Virus record (IMG/VR): IMGVR_UViG_3300009151_000044
Coordinates: 30,009 to 94,008 of that record
Direction: 5' to 3' (one strand)
DNA length: 64,000 bases
Source: a virus
Positions within the stretch are counted from its first letter, which is position 1; each line of letters starts with the position of its first letter. The notes beneath the pieces were generated by a model, which was given only the letters and a program-made list of their open reading frames with translations, was not told the DNA's origin and ran no database searches. A program made the translations under genes and the position numbers. This document shows positions 18,244 to 25,772 of this stretch, piece by piece.

Positions 18244-18647
18244 GCGGTATTTTCAGAATCTATTTCTTTTTGTCGCTCATTCATTGCTTTTATGAGCCCA
18301 AATTTTCGTATATCGTCTGAAAACAACATTAGCTCAAAACTCTTCTTTTCCGAAAAGACAGTAATACTTTGGTTAGTTAGCAAGTAAGGACAGTCAATAT
18401 ATCTTTCCAAAAAGATAATTGTCTGTGGACTAAGTTCGATTGGTTCAGTAAATGGAATCTCGTATTCCTTTAATTCTAACTCACTAGTCAAAAACATGTA
18501 CCCTTCTTCACTAAGCCGAAAGGCAGTTTGTTTGTTCACTCGATTTGATTGCCACCACTTATGCGAATATAGATTTACATTAGTTTCGTCTACACTCTTA
18601 CCCCACTGTTGTAAGAATATTTTGGTTAGCACATCTCTGGTTATCAT
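18240..18647 (-). CDS. Hypothetical protein
   Basis: 135 residues, overlapping the upstream gene by 4 nt (ATGA). N-terminus MITRDVLTKIFLQQWGKSVD; the middle has a helix-turn pattern (NRVNKQTAFRLSEEGYMFLT) that could be a winged-helix type fold, and later FLERYIDCPYLL. No catalytic motif. Conserved small proteins with similar W..N..NK..FRLTEEG patterns occur in T4-like marine phages. A DNA-binding role is only a possibility. Confidence 0.5.
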   Translation of the reverse strand: MITRDVLTKIFLQQWGKSVDETNVNLYSHKWWQSNRVNKQTAFRLSEEGYMFLTSELELKEYEIPFTEPIELSPQTIIFLERYIDCPYLLTNQSITVFSEKKSFELMLFSDDIRKFGLIKAMNERQKEIDSENTA

Positions 18648-18928
18648 TTTACGATAGTGCCAGAAGTTAATTTAACAACCTGAAAATCTTCAGATCCAAA
18701 TGTTAAATTTAATTTCTTAGCAAGATTTACTGCGTGACCCGGATTAGAGAAGCTGGTCTTTTTATACTTTGGCCCAGGATAGCTGGTAAGACTGTTGAAC
18801 GATTTTAGATTGAATGGCTCGTTCTTATAGAATACGGCCCAGATAGCATCTGCTTCTAAAACTTGTTCAGCTTTATACGTTTTTTTGTTGGTGTACTCTA
18901 ATAGTACTTTAGGTTTAGGTCTGCTCAT
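18644..18928 (-). CDS. Hypothetical protein
   Basis: 94 residues from the ATG that directly follows a 10-bp inverted repeat; the longer frame upstream would run back through the hairpin into the neighbouring gene. It begins MSRPKPKVLLEYTNKKTYKA and contains IWAVFYKNEPFNLKSFNSLT, a basic, beta-rich sequence. No known motif. It is coupled by ATGA to the downstream gene. The position of the hairpin suggests translational control. Confidence 0.5.
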   Translation of the reverse strand: MSRPKPKVLLEYTNKKTYKAEQVLEADAIWAVFYKNEPFNLKSFNSLTSYPGPKYKKTSFSNPGHAVNLAKKLNLTFGSEDFQVVKLTSGTIVK

Positions 18929-18957
18929 ATATGCGTATCCAAATAATATACGCATAT
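18929..18957 (-). promoter_or_regulatory. Inverted repeat abutting a start codon
   Basis: On the minus strand a perfect 10-bp inverted repeat (ATATGCGTAT and ATACGCATAT) with a 9-nt loop ends exactly at the ATG at 18928. A GATAAATA late-type motif lies just upstream (18957-18964). The only weak ribosome binding site lies in the loop, so folding could affect translation. Confidence 0.5.
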
Positions 18958-18965
18958 ATTTATCT

Positions 18966-19214
18966 TTATTTAGGCAGTTCGAATCCGCCACCGTCCATCT
19001 CTACAGATATAACTTCAGAGTCTACGCTACGTTTAAGAGCACTATACATGCTTTCGTAGTCTTGGTTCATTTTATCCATCATCTCGGCAAGTGCTAAACC
19101 AAGCATCCTAGCCTGTTGTAAAGACATTTTAACTTCTTTACTTTGAGCTTGTTCAGCACTTCTAACCTGTTGTATAAATTGTGTAACAGGGCTTAAATTA
19201 ATCTGATTTTGCAT
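18966..19214 (-). CDS. Small hypothetical protein
   Basis: 82 residues, mostly helical and polar: MQNQINLSPVTQFIQQVRSA at the N-terminus, then LQQARMLGLALAEMMDKMNQ, and a beta-rich end VISVEMDGGGFELPK. The pattern is familiar from short proteins of T4-like phages but has no assigned function. It overlaps the upstream gene by 17 nt. No signal peptide or membrane segment. Confidence 0.5.
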   Translation of the reverse strand: MQNQINLSPVTQFIQQVRSAEQAQSKEVKMSLQQARMLGLALAEMMDKMNQDYESMYSALKRSVDSEVISVEMDGGGFELPK

Positions 19215-19677
19215 TTGACAGTACCTGTTTCATTTCAATTTCTGATTTAAATGGGCCTTTGTATGGGTAACGTTCAACAGTAATTGCTTTTGGACAAAAA
19301 CTTTTAACCCAGCCCTTGTCAAATTTAATTACATAGTAACCAGCACAATATAGACTCTTACTAGCATTTGATTTAGTAAACAACGGTAGTTTACGCCTTA
19401 CATCGTACATGCTGTTATACGGACTACAACTTGTTGGGTAACTGTGACACTCATACGGAGCAGAATGTGTTACCTTAACTTTGGTACTGGTTAAGAAAAA
19501 CTGTTCTCCAAACTGTTTAGTTAAGTCTTGTTTTTTATTAAACATGACTTCTCCCTTAGTACTACTCAAAACAAATTTATTATTTTCTTTTTTATGTAGG
19601 GTAGCAATCTTAGATCCGCCTTGCTCTACGATCCAAAATTTGCCGTCTACGATCGGCTTTGCGTGAATATCTGTCAT
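19198..19677 (-). CDS. Hypothetical protein
   Basis: 159 residues. N-terminal half is beta-rich (KFWIVEQGGSKIATLHKKEN); the middle is Cys/Tyr/Pro-rich (APYECHSYPTSCSPYNSMYD), and the end contains GYYVIKFDKGWVKSFCPK. It touches the flap nuclease gene directly upstream (one shared base), indicating coupled translation. I recognise the general type from T4-like marine phages but know no function. No membrane or secretion signal. Confidence 0.5.
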   Translation of the reverse strand: MTDIHAKPIVDGKFWIVEQGGSKIATLHKKENNKFVLSSTKGEVMFNKKQDLTKQFGEQFFLTSTKVKVTHSAPYECHSYPTSCSPYNSMYDVRRKLPLFTKSNASKSLYCAGYYVIKFDKGWVKSFCPKAITVERYPYKGPFKSEIEMKQVLSNAKSD

Positions 19678-20693
19678 TATTTTTCCTCAAATAAATTTTG
19701 TACAGCTAGTACAGTCGGGTACCTTGCCTGGAATGGTTCTGCGTATGATTGAATATTGTCAGCAATCTTTTTCATATCGTAACTATTACAGAATTTTAGC
19801 ATACGTATACCTACTTGAGTAATCTCTTTAGGCACAGCATACGTATCGATAGTTTCTTTAATCAATGCCTTGATATTATCTGGCTGTGCTGTTAGATCAC
19901 ACAGTTGTACATTACGTTGATAGTCTTCTAATACTCTATGTTCTTCGCCATTATGGTCGGTCCAACGTTGCAACATGAGATTGTTCCACGAATATCCTTT
20001 GGATTTACGGTCCTCAAATGCTTCAGTCAACCCGACTTTATTTTTAGTTCCCTTAACACGAACTCCCGGATATGCCGAAAAGACATTATCGCTAGTGTCG
20101 CCACGCATACACTTTTCAAATAGTAACCATTCTGGATTCGGAACTTCTTTAGGTTCTTTTGTTTTTTTGTCAATAACAAGTTTACCTTTTTTATCAAATA
20201 TACCATTAATGGTATGTGTCTCTTCAGCAACACCGTTATATTGTTTTACGTTGCCTGACAGTAGTTGATAAAAATCTCTATCTGTTGAGATAATAACATG
20301 ATCAGCCATAGGATGAGCTTGAATAAATCCCGCAATCAAATCGTCAGCTTCTAGTTGATTATGTTGTAGTACAGTACAGTTAGTTTTTTCTGTCACAAAT
20401 GTTTTAAACTCGTCAAATGCTTCCCAGAATACTTTTTCTTCTTCAGCTTCTTTTACTGTATGTGCGGCACGGGCTTCAGCTCGATTAGCTTTATACGGGG
20501 CATAATGATCTTTACGCCAGCTACGACCTTCGAGACAGAACACTACATGAGTACCACCGAAGTCTTGCCAAGCCTTCTTGATACTGTTAAATGTAATATG
20601 AAATGCCATGCCGAGTTTAATCTCAGCATTGCCTTGTACTACATGTCTAGCACGAAAAAATGTGTTAGCAGTATCAACTAAAATATATGTCAT
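19677..20693 (-). CDS. 5'-3' exonuclease / flap endonuclease (T4 RNase H-like)
   Basis: 338 residues. It would remove RNA primers and 5' flaps during lagging-strand synthesis. FEN-family acidic metal ligands appear in order: ILVDTANTFFRAR at the N-terminus, QLEADDLIAGFI, VIISTDRDFYQLL and MRGDTSDNVFSAYPGV, the last leading into the helix-hairpin-helix region. Length suits T4 rnh/T5 D15-type enzymes. It lies in the early minus-strand block and is coupled to the downstream gene. Family assignment is firm. Confidence 0.9.
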   Translation of the reverse strand: MTYILVDTANTFFRARHVVQGNAEIKLGMAFHITFNSIKKAWQDFGGTHVVFCLEGRSWRKDHYAPYKANRAEARAAHTVKEAEEEKVFWEAFDEFKTFVTEKTNCTVLQHNQLEADDLIAGFIQAHPMADHVIISTDRDFYQLLSGNVKQYNGVAEETHTINGIFDKKGKLVIDKKTKEPKEVPNPEWLLFEKCMRGDTSDNVFSAYPGVRVKGTKNKVGLTEAFEDRKSKGYSWNNLMLQRWTDHNGEEHRVLEDYQRNVQLCDLTAQPDNIKALIKETIDTYAVPKEITQVGIRMLKFCNSYDMKKIADNIQSYAEPFQARYPTVLAVQNLFEEK

Positions 20694-21100
20694 TCTATTT
20701 GTGCTCTATTGTTACCAAGTCTTGTTACATTAACATAACCAGCAGTCCGATCTTTAGCTTCCATACCTTCACCTTGAATCATGGAACTATACAAATCTCG
20801 AAACCACCGATCAACAATTTGTTCATCTGGATCACCGTCAAATCCGTAACCAGCTTGTTTCAATTGTACTATAAACAGGTCGTTCCAGTCAAGCTCAAAA
20901 AAGCCATTTCTTGGATTGTCTTTATTAACTTTGGTGTCCAATACGCTAACCCAAGGCTCACCTCGAGCAGTAGCACGTTCTTTTGGTGCTAGTTTAGCAA
21001 TACGTTCATCTTCTTTAGCCTGAGCAGTTTCTAACTGTGCTTGCTCTTTCTCGGCAAGAAGCTTGTCTATACCAAACATCTTTCTAATAAATTGTTTCAT
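20690..21100 (-). CDS. Conserved T4-like phage protein
   Basis: 136 residues from the ATG overlapping the queE stop by one base (TAATG); a GTG four codons upstream is possible. It begins MKQFIRKMFGIDKLLAEKEQ, a coiled, charged N-terminus, then has ATARGEPWVSVLDT and GFFELDWNDLFIVQLKQAGY followed by DEQIVDRWFRDL. This block is conserved in many T4-like phages with unknown function. It is coupled to both queE and the nuclease gene. Confidence 0.65.
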   Translation of the reverse strand: MKQFIRKMFGIDKLLAEKEQAQLETAQAKEDERIAKLAPKERATARGEPWVSVLDTKVNKDNPRNGFFELDWNDLFIVQLKQAGYGFDGDPDEQIVDRWFRDLYSSMIQGEGMEAKDRTAGYVNVTRLGNNRAQIE

Positions 21101-21954
21101 TAAGTTCCCCACTCATTTTTAAATAGTGGCACTTGTAAACGGTCACTATAACGTAATCCGTGCTTCATAGCCATTATTGCCACATTTTTATTATTCAATG
21201 CGTAAACACTTTCCACACCGCCCACTGGCATTAGATAAACGTGTCCTTTAAATCCTGCTTTACGATATGCGGCAATGGCACATTCAGCATCAGCAAAGTC
21301 TTGTTCAGTAGCAATAACAAACTTCAAATACGCTGTGCCGACTTCTTCATATTCACAAACTACTTCTGGAAGAATAGCTTCTTCCCACTTTTCACCACTA
21401 CATGGAAGTTTAGCACTTACGCTAAATGTAATTTCTTTATTTTCACACCCATAGGCCCAAAAATTGTCAATCAAATATTGTTTAAATTCTGATGTAAGTT
21501 TTTGAGTGCCGTTAGTTTCAAAAGTGATTTCTTTAAGACCTTGCATCTTAGGGTGACTTAACAAGTCTGGGTAAGCACGTTGCCAGCCCAATAACGGTTC
21601 TCCACCTGTAATAACCAAGTGTTCATCCTTCCAATGATCCTGTGGAAGAATTTCCATAATACGATCTGCGATTGCTTCGCTAGTAAGCATAGGGCTAAGT
21701 TCTTTAAAACTAGGATGCCACGATGCGTAGCTATCACACCCTGTGCTAACTAATGGCAAGTCTTCATATTTTGTAAACATGTGAGATACGCTGGCAATTT
21801 CTTCGGCTTCTTCACTCAACATGCCTCGACTCATACCAAATCCAGCACATTTAAAGTTACAACCAAATGTACGTAAGAACACACTTGGTACACCCATATA
21901 ACGTCCTTCTCCTTGGATTGAATAAAATAACTCGGCTATTTTAATTTTTGACAT
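21100..21954 (-). CDS. queE: 7-carboxy-7-deazaguanine synthase QueE (radical SAM)
   Basis: 284 residues. QueE converts carboxy-tetrahydropterin to 7-carboxy-7-deazaguanine. The start IAELFYSIQGEGRYMGVPSV is the standard QueE opening, and GCNFKC supplies the first two cluster cysteines (32 and 36). The third is in GCDSYASW (Cys73), matching the usual WCDT..AW but displaced by an insertion of some 35 residues. LVITGGEPLLGW (SAM-binding GGEP) and FETNGTQ follow. It works with FolE and QueD in the same window to feed DpdA. Identification is strong; the insertion is unusual. Confidence 0.9.
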   Translation of the reverse strand: MSKIKIAELFYSIQGEGRYMGVPSVFLRTFGCNFKCAGFGMSRGMLSEEAEEIASVSHMFTKYEDLPLVSTGCDSYASWHPSFKELSPMLTSEAIADRIMEILPQDHWKDEHLVITGGEPLLGWQRAYPDLLSHPKMQGLKEITFETNGTQKLTSEFKQYLIDNFWAYGCENKEITFSVSAKLPCSGEKWEEAILPEVVCEYEEVGTAYLKFVIATEQDFADAECAIAAYRKAGFKGHVYLMPVGGVESVYALNNKNVAIMAMKHGLRYSDRLQVPLFKNEWGT

Positions 21955-22282
21955 TTTTCTTCCTAAAATCTTCTACATCGTCTATTGCTAGTTTTAAAGT
22001 TTCTGCATAGTTTAAAGCACCTTGAGCTTTCAAACAAACAGTTGCTTGGGTATCAATATATCCTTTGGTAAGCAGAGTCCAGATATGATGCCATCGTGTT
22101 TGAGTCCAAAAGTTAGATCTAGTAGTAGTATAAATTGTTACAGTAACTCCAGTGTCTTCGGCCTCTACCCAAACATTATGGTCGCATTCGGAACTACCGC
22201 ATTCGCATGTAACACGATAAACTTTTGAGTCTCCCCAATCGTTGTGTTTTAATATACCTTCTGCTGGCATTTGATAATTCAT
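21941..22282 (-). CDS. Hypothetical protein with N-terminal Cys-His cluster
   Basis: 113 residues. It begins MNYQMPAEGILKHNDWGDSK and has VTCECGSSECDHNVWVEAED, a Cys-x-Cys-x4-Cys-x-His arrangement that could bind zinc. The C-terminal half is helical (LKAQGALNYAETLKLAIDDV). It sits between queE and folE, overlapping queE by 14 nt and the upstream gene by 4 nt. It is a small conserved protein of T4-like phages as far as I recall; function unknown. Confidence 0.55.
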   Translation of the reverse strand: MNYQMPAEGILKHNDWGDSKVYRVTCECGSSECDHNVWVEAEDTGVTVTIYTTTRSNFWTQTRWHHIWTLLTKGYIDTQATVCLKAQGALNYAETLKLAIDDVEDFRKKNVKN

Positions 22283-22500
22283 TCCACGCCCTCCTCAAAC
22301 CATTCATCGACCATTTGTTCCGCCTCTTCTTGTGTAAGGGCTGGTACAAAAATACGAGCAGGTTCTCCTGCTGTATGTTGTATACTAAACTTAATTACAC
22401 CATTTAATGGTACATTATTAAATTCTCTTTCTACAACAAATTCTTGTAAATTTTTAGCACGATTGATTAATTGATCAGTTAACTCTTTAGCAGTGGTCAT
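22279..22500 (-). CDS. Small hypothetical protein
   Basis: 73 residues linking folE to the Cys-His gene by ATGA overlaps on both sides. Sequence: an amphipathic N-terminal helix (TAKELTDQLINRAKNLQEFV), a beta segment and a C-terminal acidic helix (LTQEEAEQMVDEWFEEG). No recognised motif. Being embedded between folE and queE suggests co-expression with the deazaguanine genes but not necessarily a role in that pathway. Confidence 0.5.
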   Translation of the reverse strand: MTTAKELTDQLINRAKNLQEFVVEREFNNVPLNGVIKFSIQHTAGEPARIFVPALTQEEAEQMVDEWFEEGVE

Positions 22501-23234
22501 TTTGAGGCATACTCCTGTTGCATTTTAATATTATCAAAGAATTCTTTCTTAGTACCCATGTCGTCTTTGAATGCGCCTTTGAGTACAGTAGTCTGTGTTA
22601 AGCTACTCTTAGCCATAATGCCACGATTTTCACAACAACCGTGAGTTGCTTGAACATAGACTGCTACGTTTTCTGATTCGGTTGCTTTTTGGATTTCTCT
22701 TGCGATGTCGTTACATAATTCTTCTTGAAGTGTGCCACGACGAGCACACCACTGAGCGATGCGAGTATATTTAGAAAGGCCAATAAGTTTGTTAGCCGCA
22801 ATAATTCCGATGTATGCCACACCTGATACAGGCTGGTGATGATGACTACACATAGAACGCAGTTCGCTACGTACAACCAACATACCTTCGTATCTATCTG
22901 CCGAATCATTTGGAAAAGCTGTTGCATCTGGTGCTGGATCATATCGACCTCCCATAATTTCGTTGTAATACATTTTAGCTAATCGTTTAGCTGTACCTCG
23001 ACTGTTAGGATCGCTTTCACGATCAATGAGCAATCGATCTAATACTACTTCAAACGCTTCAGTGGCTTCTTTAATTAAGATAGCCTTGTCTTCTTCACTA
23101 ACATACTCACTGATGTTATCGCCTGCCCAAAAGCGTTTGCCTTCTCGCTTCATTTTAAAGCGGATAGCATCTGCTAGATTAGCTTCTTCATAGCCCTTGT
23201 CGTCTATGTTATTATAATTTACTGGGTCACTCAA
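22497..23234 (-). CDS. folE: GTP cyclohydrolase I (FolE)
   Basis: 245 residues from a TTG start chosen for the GGAG 8 nt upstream; no nearby in-frame ATG is preceded by a good site. The enzyme turns GTP into dihydroneopterin triphosphate, the first step to 7-deazaguanines and folates. Diagnostic segments are SMCSHHHQPVSGVAYIGI (zinc Cys and His, catalytic His; Ser replaces the usual Glu of CEHH), GLSKYTRIAQW and ATHGCCENRGI (second zinc Cys). It heads the transcript that continues into queE. Firm assignment. Confidence 0.93.
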   Translation of the reverse strand: MSDPVNYNNIDDKGYEEANLADAIRFKMKREGKRFWAGDNISEYVSEEDKAILIKEATEAFEVVLDRLLIDRESDPNSRGTAKRLAKMYYNEIMGGRYDPAPDATAFPNDSADRYEGMLVVRSELRSMCSHHHQPVSGVAYIGIIAANKLIGLSKYTRIAQWCARRGTLQEELCNDIAREIQKATESENVAVYVQATHGCCENRGIMAKSSLTQTTVLKGAFKDDMGTKKEFFDNIKMQQEYASK

Positions 23235-23275
23235 TTTATTACTCCGATGTTAAGGCAGTGGATTGCCATATGTGT

Positions 23276-23304
23276 ATTATACAATCTTATTTAGGTTTAT
23301 TCAA
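23276..23304 (-). promoter_or_regulatory. Sigma70-type promoter of folE-queE operon
   Basis: TTGAAT (23299-23304), 17-bp spacer, TATAAT (23276-23281) on the minus strand, about 40 nt before the folE start. GATTG...CAATC repeats flank the -10. The -35 lies inside the end of the upstream gene. Confidence 0.7.
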
Positions 23305-23502
23305 GATATTTTCTGCTCGAAGTTTGCGACAGCCTTCTTTAACAGCTATTGGATAGTCTGGGCTTATTTCAGATATTGAGCAGTCATATACTATTGTATC
23401 ACCTTTTTTTGGTAGTGATAAAAATATCATTGGTATTACTATTAGAACAGCAACAGCAATCACACCTATTTCTATAGTTTCTCGCTTAACAATATTTGAC
23501 AT
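23287..23502 (-). CDS. Small single-pass membrane protein
   Basis: 71 residues with one strong membrane helix at about 11-30 (IGVIAVAVLIVIPMIFLSLP) and a polar C-terminus containing YDCSISEISPDYPIAVKEGC, two cysteines that could pair if periplasmic. The positive N-terminus (SNIVKRE) predicts N-in, C-out. I recognise the YDC..AE/SPDYP..VK pattern from small conserved T4-like phage proteins of unknown function. It overlaps the upstream gene by 31 nt. Confidence 0.6.
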   Translation of the reverse strand: MSNIVKRETIEIGVIAVAVLIVIPMIFLSLPKKGDTIVYDCSISEISPDYPIAVKEGCRKLRAENILNKPK

Positions 23503-23726
23503 AGGTCAGCATCCCTCTTTGATTTGAAATAAAATTCCATCTTGTCTTCGCTCGGGTGACTAGTAAATTTATCTCCCGGCAATCCAAATACTTCTAGAAC
23601 GTCTATACATGCTTCATTCCACCAATATTTGTTTTGTCCCTTCCACGGAATTGCTACAATATATTGATAGCCATCGTCACGTGCTGGTATACGGCTATCC
23701 CAGTTAGCATGTTTTTTTGAGTTCAT
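23472..23726 (-). CDS. Hypothetical protein
   Basis: 84 residues from the ATG preceded by AAAGGA; a longer frame overlaps the upstream gene fully and lacks a ribosome binding site. It begins MNSKKHANWDSRIPARDDGY and includes YQYIVAIPWKGQNKYWWNEA and DKFTSHPSEDKMEFYFKSKR. Rich in aromatic residues, no membrane segment. It overlaps the SGNH-like gene by 23 nt. No function recognised. Confidence 0.5.
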   Translation of the reverse strand: MNSKKHANWDSRIPARDDGYQYIVAIPWKGQNKYWWNEACIDVLEVFGLPGDKFTSHPSEDKMEFYFKSKRDADLCQILLSEKL

Positions 23727-24285
23727 CTTGAATCCTTTTAAAGACAAATCTGTTACCAACTTCTGTATAATGATTAATAGTACCCCGTTCACTGGCCCAT
23801 AACGTACTAAGATTAATATTATGTTTTTCTATTGCTAGTGAATTAACAATTTCAACATGCGACAAACTAATATATGGAACAGCAATCATATCATGAATCT
23901 GCTTACGTAACAAATTATAAATGTCAATTTGATATTCTTCGTCGTAATGGTATTTGAAAAAATTCTTTGCTGTGTATAGATTTGTATTAAACGGTCGGAA
24001 ATGCTCAATTAAATCCGTAAGTATTAGATCACAATTTTTATGTAACCCAGATTTATGTATAGGATGATTATTAGTGTGTATCCTACTGGGACTAGTATGA
24101 CTTACTATTACTAGATCAAATTGGTTTATATCAACGCTACAAACTTGTTTATAAATTTTATATTCACCAATACCTGCTTGTGCTAGATTAGTTACCTGAT
24201 GTTGTTCGGCAAGTAATCCTACCCAACTTAAATTAGGTGTTGATAATTTAGTAGCAAAACTATCACCGGCAATTAAAATGTTCAT
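23704..24285 (-). CDS. SGNH/GDSL-like hydrolase-fold protein
   Basis: 193 residues. The N-terminus MNILIAGDSFATKL has the GDS block I of SGNH hydrolases, and NLAQAGIGEYKIYK resembles block II (glycine), with DLVIVSHTSPSRIHT at the block III position where Asn is expected but His/Thr appears. NHYTEVGNRF near the end could supply the catalytic His (DxxH-like). Proteins of this kind occur in T4-like cyanophages with unknown substrate. The call is moderate because block III is atypical. Confidence 0.6.
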   Translation of the reverse strand: MNILIAGDSFATKLSTPNLSWVGLLAEQHQVTNLAQAGIGEYKIYKQVCSVDINQFDLVIVSHTSPSRIHTNNHPIHKSGLHKNCDLILTDLIEHFRPFNTNLYTAKNFFKYHYDEEYQIDIYNLLRKQIHDMIAVPYISLSHVEIVNSLAIEKHNINLSTLWASERGTINHYTEVGNRFVFKRIQDELKKTC

Positions 24286-24334
24286 ATAGTAACATACACG
24301 TAAGGGTAGTAGTTGACTATAAACACAGTCCTAC

Positions 24335-24706
24335 TCATTTTTTGTAATTTCCTTTTTCAGGTATAACATGTCTAACACCGCCACGTGGGTCTTCCATATC
24401 TCCGTTGCGTCTTGGAATCATATGTATGTGCGGATACATCACTGTTTGACCAGCTGCCGCACCGCAGTTTTGTCCAATATTATACCCGTCCCATTGTTCA
24501 TTAATAATACCATCATACCCAAATTTATGTGCAGCTTTATAACAGGCAATAATGTTATCAAACTTTTCCTGTGTTGGTACAAACAATAAGTGCCCATCTG
24601 TAACAGCATACGCATCTCTAAAGACCCAAAAGTCTTTAGCTCTGTATTCGATTTCAGTCCATGGTGCTCGACGTTCGTCAAGTGCTTGTTCTAGATCTGT
24701 TTTCAT
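24335..24706 (-). CDS. HIT-family hydrolase
   Basis: 123 residues from the ATG with GGAA just upstream; a GTG at 24742 would add 12 residues. HIT proteins hydrolyse or transfer nucleoside monophosphates. The histidine triad is visible as YPHIHMIPRRNGD (HxHxxP), preceded by NIGQNCGAAAGQTV, which is the usual glycine-rich approach (N.G..AGQTV.H.H). The N-terminal strands have FWVFRDAYAVTDGHLLFVP, the standard start of the fold. Substrate unknown. Strong family assignment. Confidence 0.88.
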   Translation of the reverse strand: MKTDLEQALDERRAPWTEIEYRAKDFWVFRDAYAVTDGHLLFVPTQEKFDNIIACYKAAHKFGYDGIINEQWDGYNIGQNCGAAAGQTVMYPHIHMIPRRNGDMEDPRGGVRHVIPEKGNYKK

Positions 24707-24860
24707 TTTCCAAAAATTTAATTTCGTCTTGAATATACTCACGGTACTCAGTTAGTACTCCCAACTTTCTTCCAGAGTCTCCTGTAGCCCTAAGTTTTTC
24801 TAAATCTTGATCTATAACTTTTAGTTTTGCTTTAAGATCGTCTACGGTTAACTCGCTCAT
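24678..24860 (-). CDS. Small coiled-coil protein
   Basis: 60 residues, almost wholly helical and charged: MSELTVDDLKAKLKVIDQDL then LGVLTEYREYIQDEIKFLEN. It overlaps the HIT gene by 29 nt and the upstream membrane-protein gene by 4 nt (ATGA). Small conserved proteins with this heptad pattern are common in T4-like phages. No function known. Confidence 0.5.
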   Translation of the reverse strand: MSELTVDDLKAKLKVIDQDLEKLRATGDSGRKLGVLTEYREYIQDEIKFLENENRSRTST

Positions 24861-25054
24861 TTGCTAGTTCCAAATCTTAATCCGCTAGCACTGCCTAATA
24901 GAATTGCAAATGCCGCCCAAGTTTCCCAAGTATATGGGATATGTAGGATAGGAAAGAGTGTATTTAAACTCCATATACCTAACAATGGTCCAATAGCGAT
25001 AGCAAATACTATCAAAATAATACCTAAAATAAGTTTAATTAATGCTGATGTCAT
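24857..25054 (-). CDS. Small membrane protein with two helices
   Basis: 65 residues from the ATG that overlaps the phosphoribosyltransferase stop (ATGA) and has GGAGG 10 nt upstream. Two hydrophobic helices: ALIKLILGIILIVFAIAIGP and WETWAAFAILLGSASGLRFG, separated by a short loop with proline. Probably an inner-membrane protein. The WETWAAFAILLG.S.LRFG ending is familiar from small membrane proteins of T4-like phages. Function unknown. Confidence 0.6.
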   Translation of the reverse strand: MTSALIKLILGIILIVFAIAIGPLLGIWSLNTLFPILHIPYTWETWAAFAILLGSASGLRFGTSK

Positions 25055-25542
25055 AACCAATAATCCTCCCAAGGATAAACTAACCAACAATCTTCGTCTG
25101 CTTTATTAACTTCCCATACTGAGTAGTCTACATCTTCTTTGCTAGACAGGTTGTTCGTGAGTGTAGCAAAGCGTACAGTCTTGTGCCATATATCATTGTC
25201 CCAGCGTATAGCACTGGGCAATGCTGATTCACGCCAGTCTTGTTTGATCCAGGCAATTGTGCTACCTTGGTCATTGATGTCATCTACTATAAGGATATTT
25301 TTACCTTCATACGCATCTTCTGCCATGCCGCAGTTGCTGACAGTATCGCCGCCATCACGCAAACTGATATCTAGGCTGTTCATCTTAATGCCAGTGTACT
25401 GACTCAGCAGATTAGCGGGAACAAGACCTCCGCGACCAATACCTACAATGTAATCTGGACGCCAATTATGTACTGACATTTGCCTGGAAATTTCCAAGCA
25501 GGCACCCTCTACTTGCGACCAAGTATAGTAAATCTTTTTCAT
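25051..25542 (-). CDS. Phosphoribosyltransferase (type I)
   Basis: 163 residues. The PRPP-binding loop is clear: KNILIVDDINDQGSTI, and the fold start is DYIVGIGRGGLVPANLLSQY. The closing segments are VWEVNKADEDCWLVYPWEDY. It resembles hypoxanthine/xanthine-guanine type transferases that salvage purine bases, and would support nucleotide supply. A link to handling deazaguanine bases is conceivable because the queuosine-like genes are near, but nothing in the sequence shows it. Cytoplasmic. Confidence 0.85.
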   Translation of the reverse strand: MKKIYYTWSQVEGACLEISRQMSVHNWRPDYIVGIGRGGLVPANLLSQYTGIKMNSLDISLRDGGDTVSNCGMAEDAYEGKNILIVDDINDQGSTIAWIKQDWRESALPSAIRWDNDIWHKTVRFATLTNNLSSKEDVDYSVWEVNKADEDCWLVYPWEDYWL

Positions 25543-25772
25543 GCTGTTAGTGCTGTAGCCAGAGTTGCCATTTCTTCTTTAGTCATAAAGAAATTATATA
25601 CCGCTGTGTCTCGAACTTCGCCATCGAGCCCTAATGTTTGCTGTTCAAAGTCGACACTGAATAATCCTTTAGGCATTAGTACTTCGTGTTTTTTCAACAC
25701 CAGACGAAATCCTTCGTGATCTTTAATAACTGTTTCCGTATAGGTATTTCTAATTGATTCATGTAGTTCCAT
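25539..25772 (-). CDS. Hypothetical protein
   Basis: 77 residues. The ATG at 25772 is chosen because AAAGGAG lies 6 nt upstream; an earlier ATG sits too close to it. It begins MELHESIRNTYTETVIKDHE and has KKHEVLMPKGLFSVDFEQQT and an alanine-rich end. The pattern is beta then helix. It overlaps the upstream gene by 14 nt and the phosphoribosyltransferase by 4 nt. No recognised family. Confidence 0.5.
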   Translation of the reverse strand: MELHESIRNTYTETVIKDHEGFRLVLKKHEVLMPKGLFSVDFEQQTLGLDGEVRDTAVYNFFMTKEEMATLATALTA

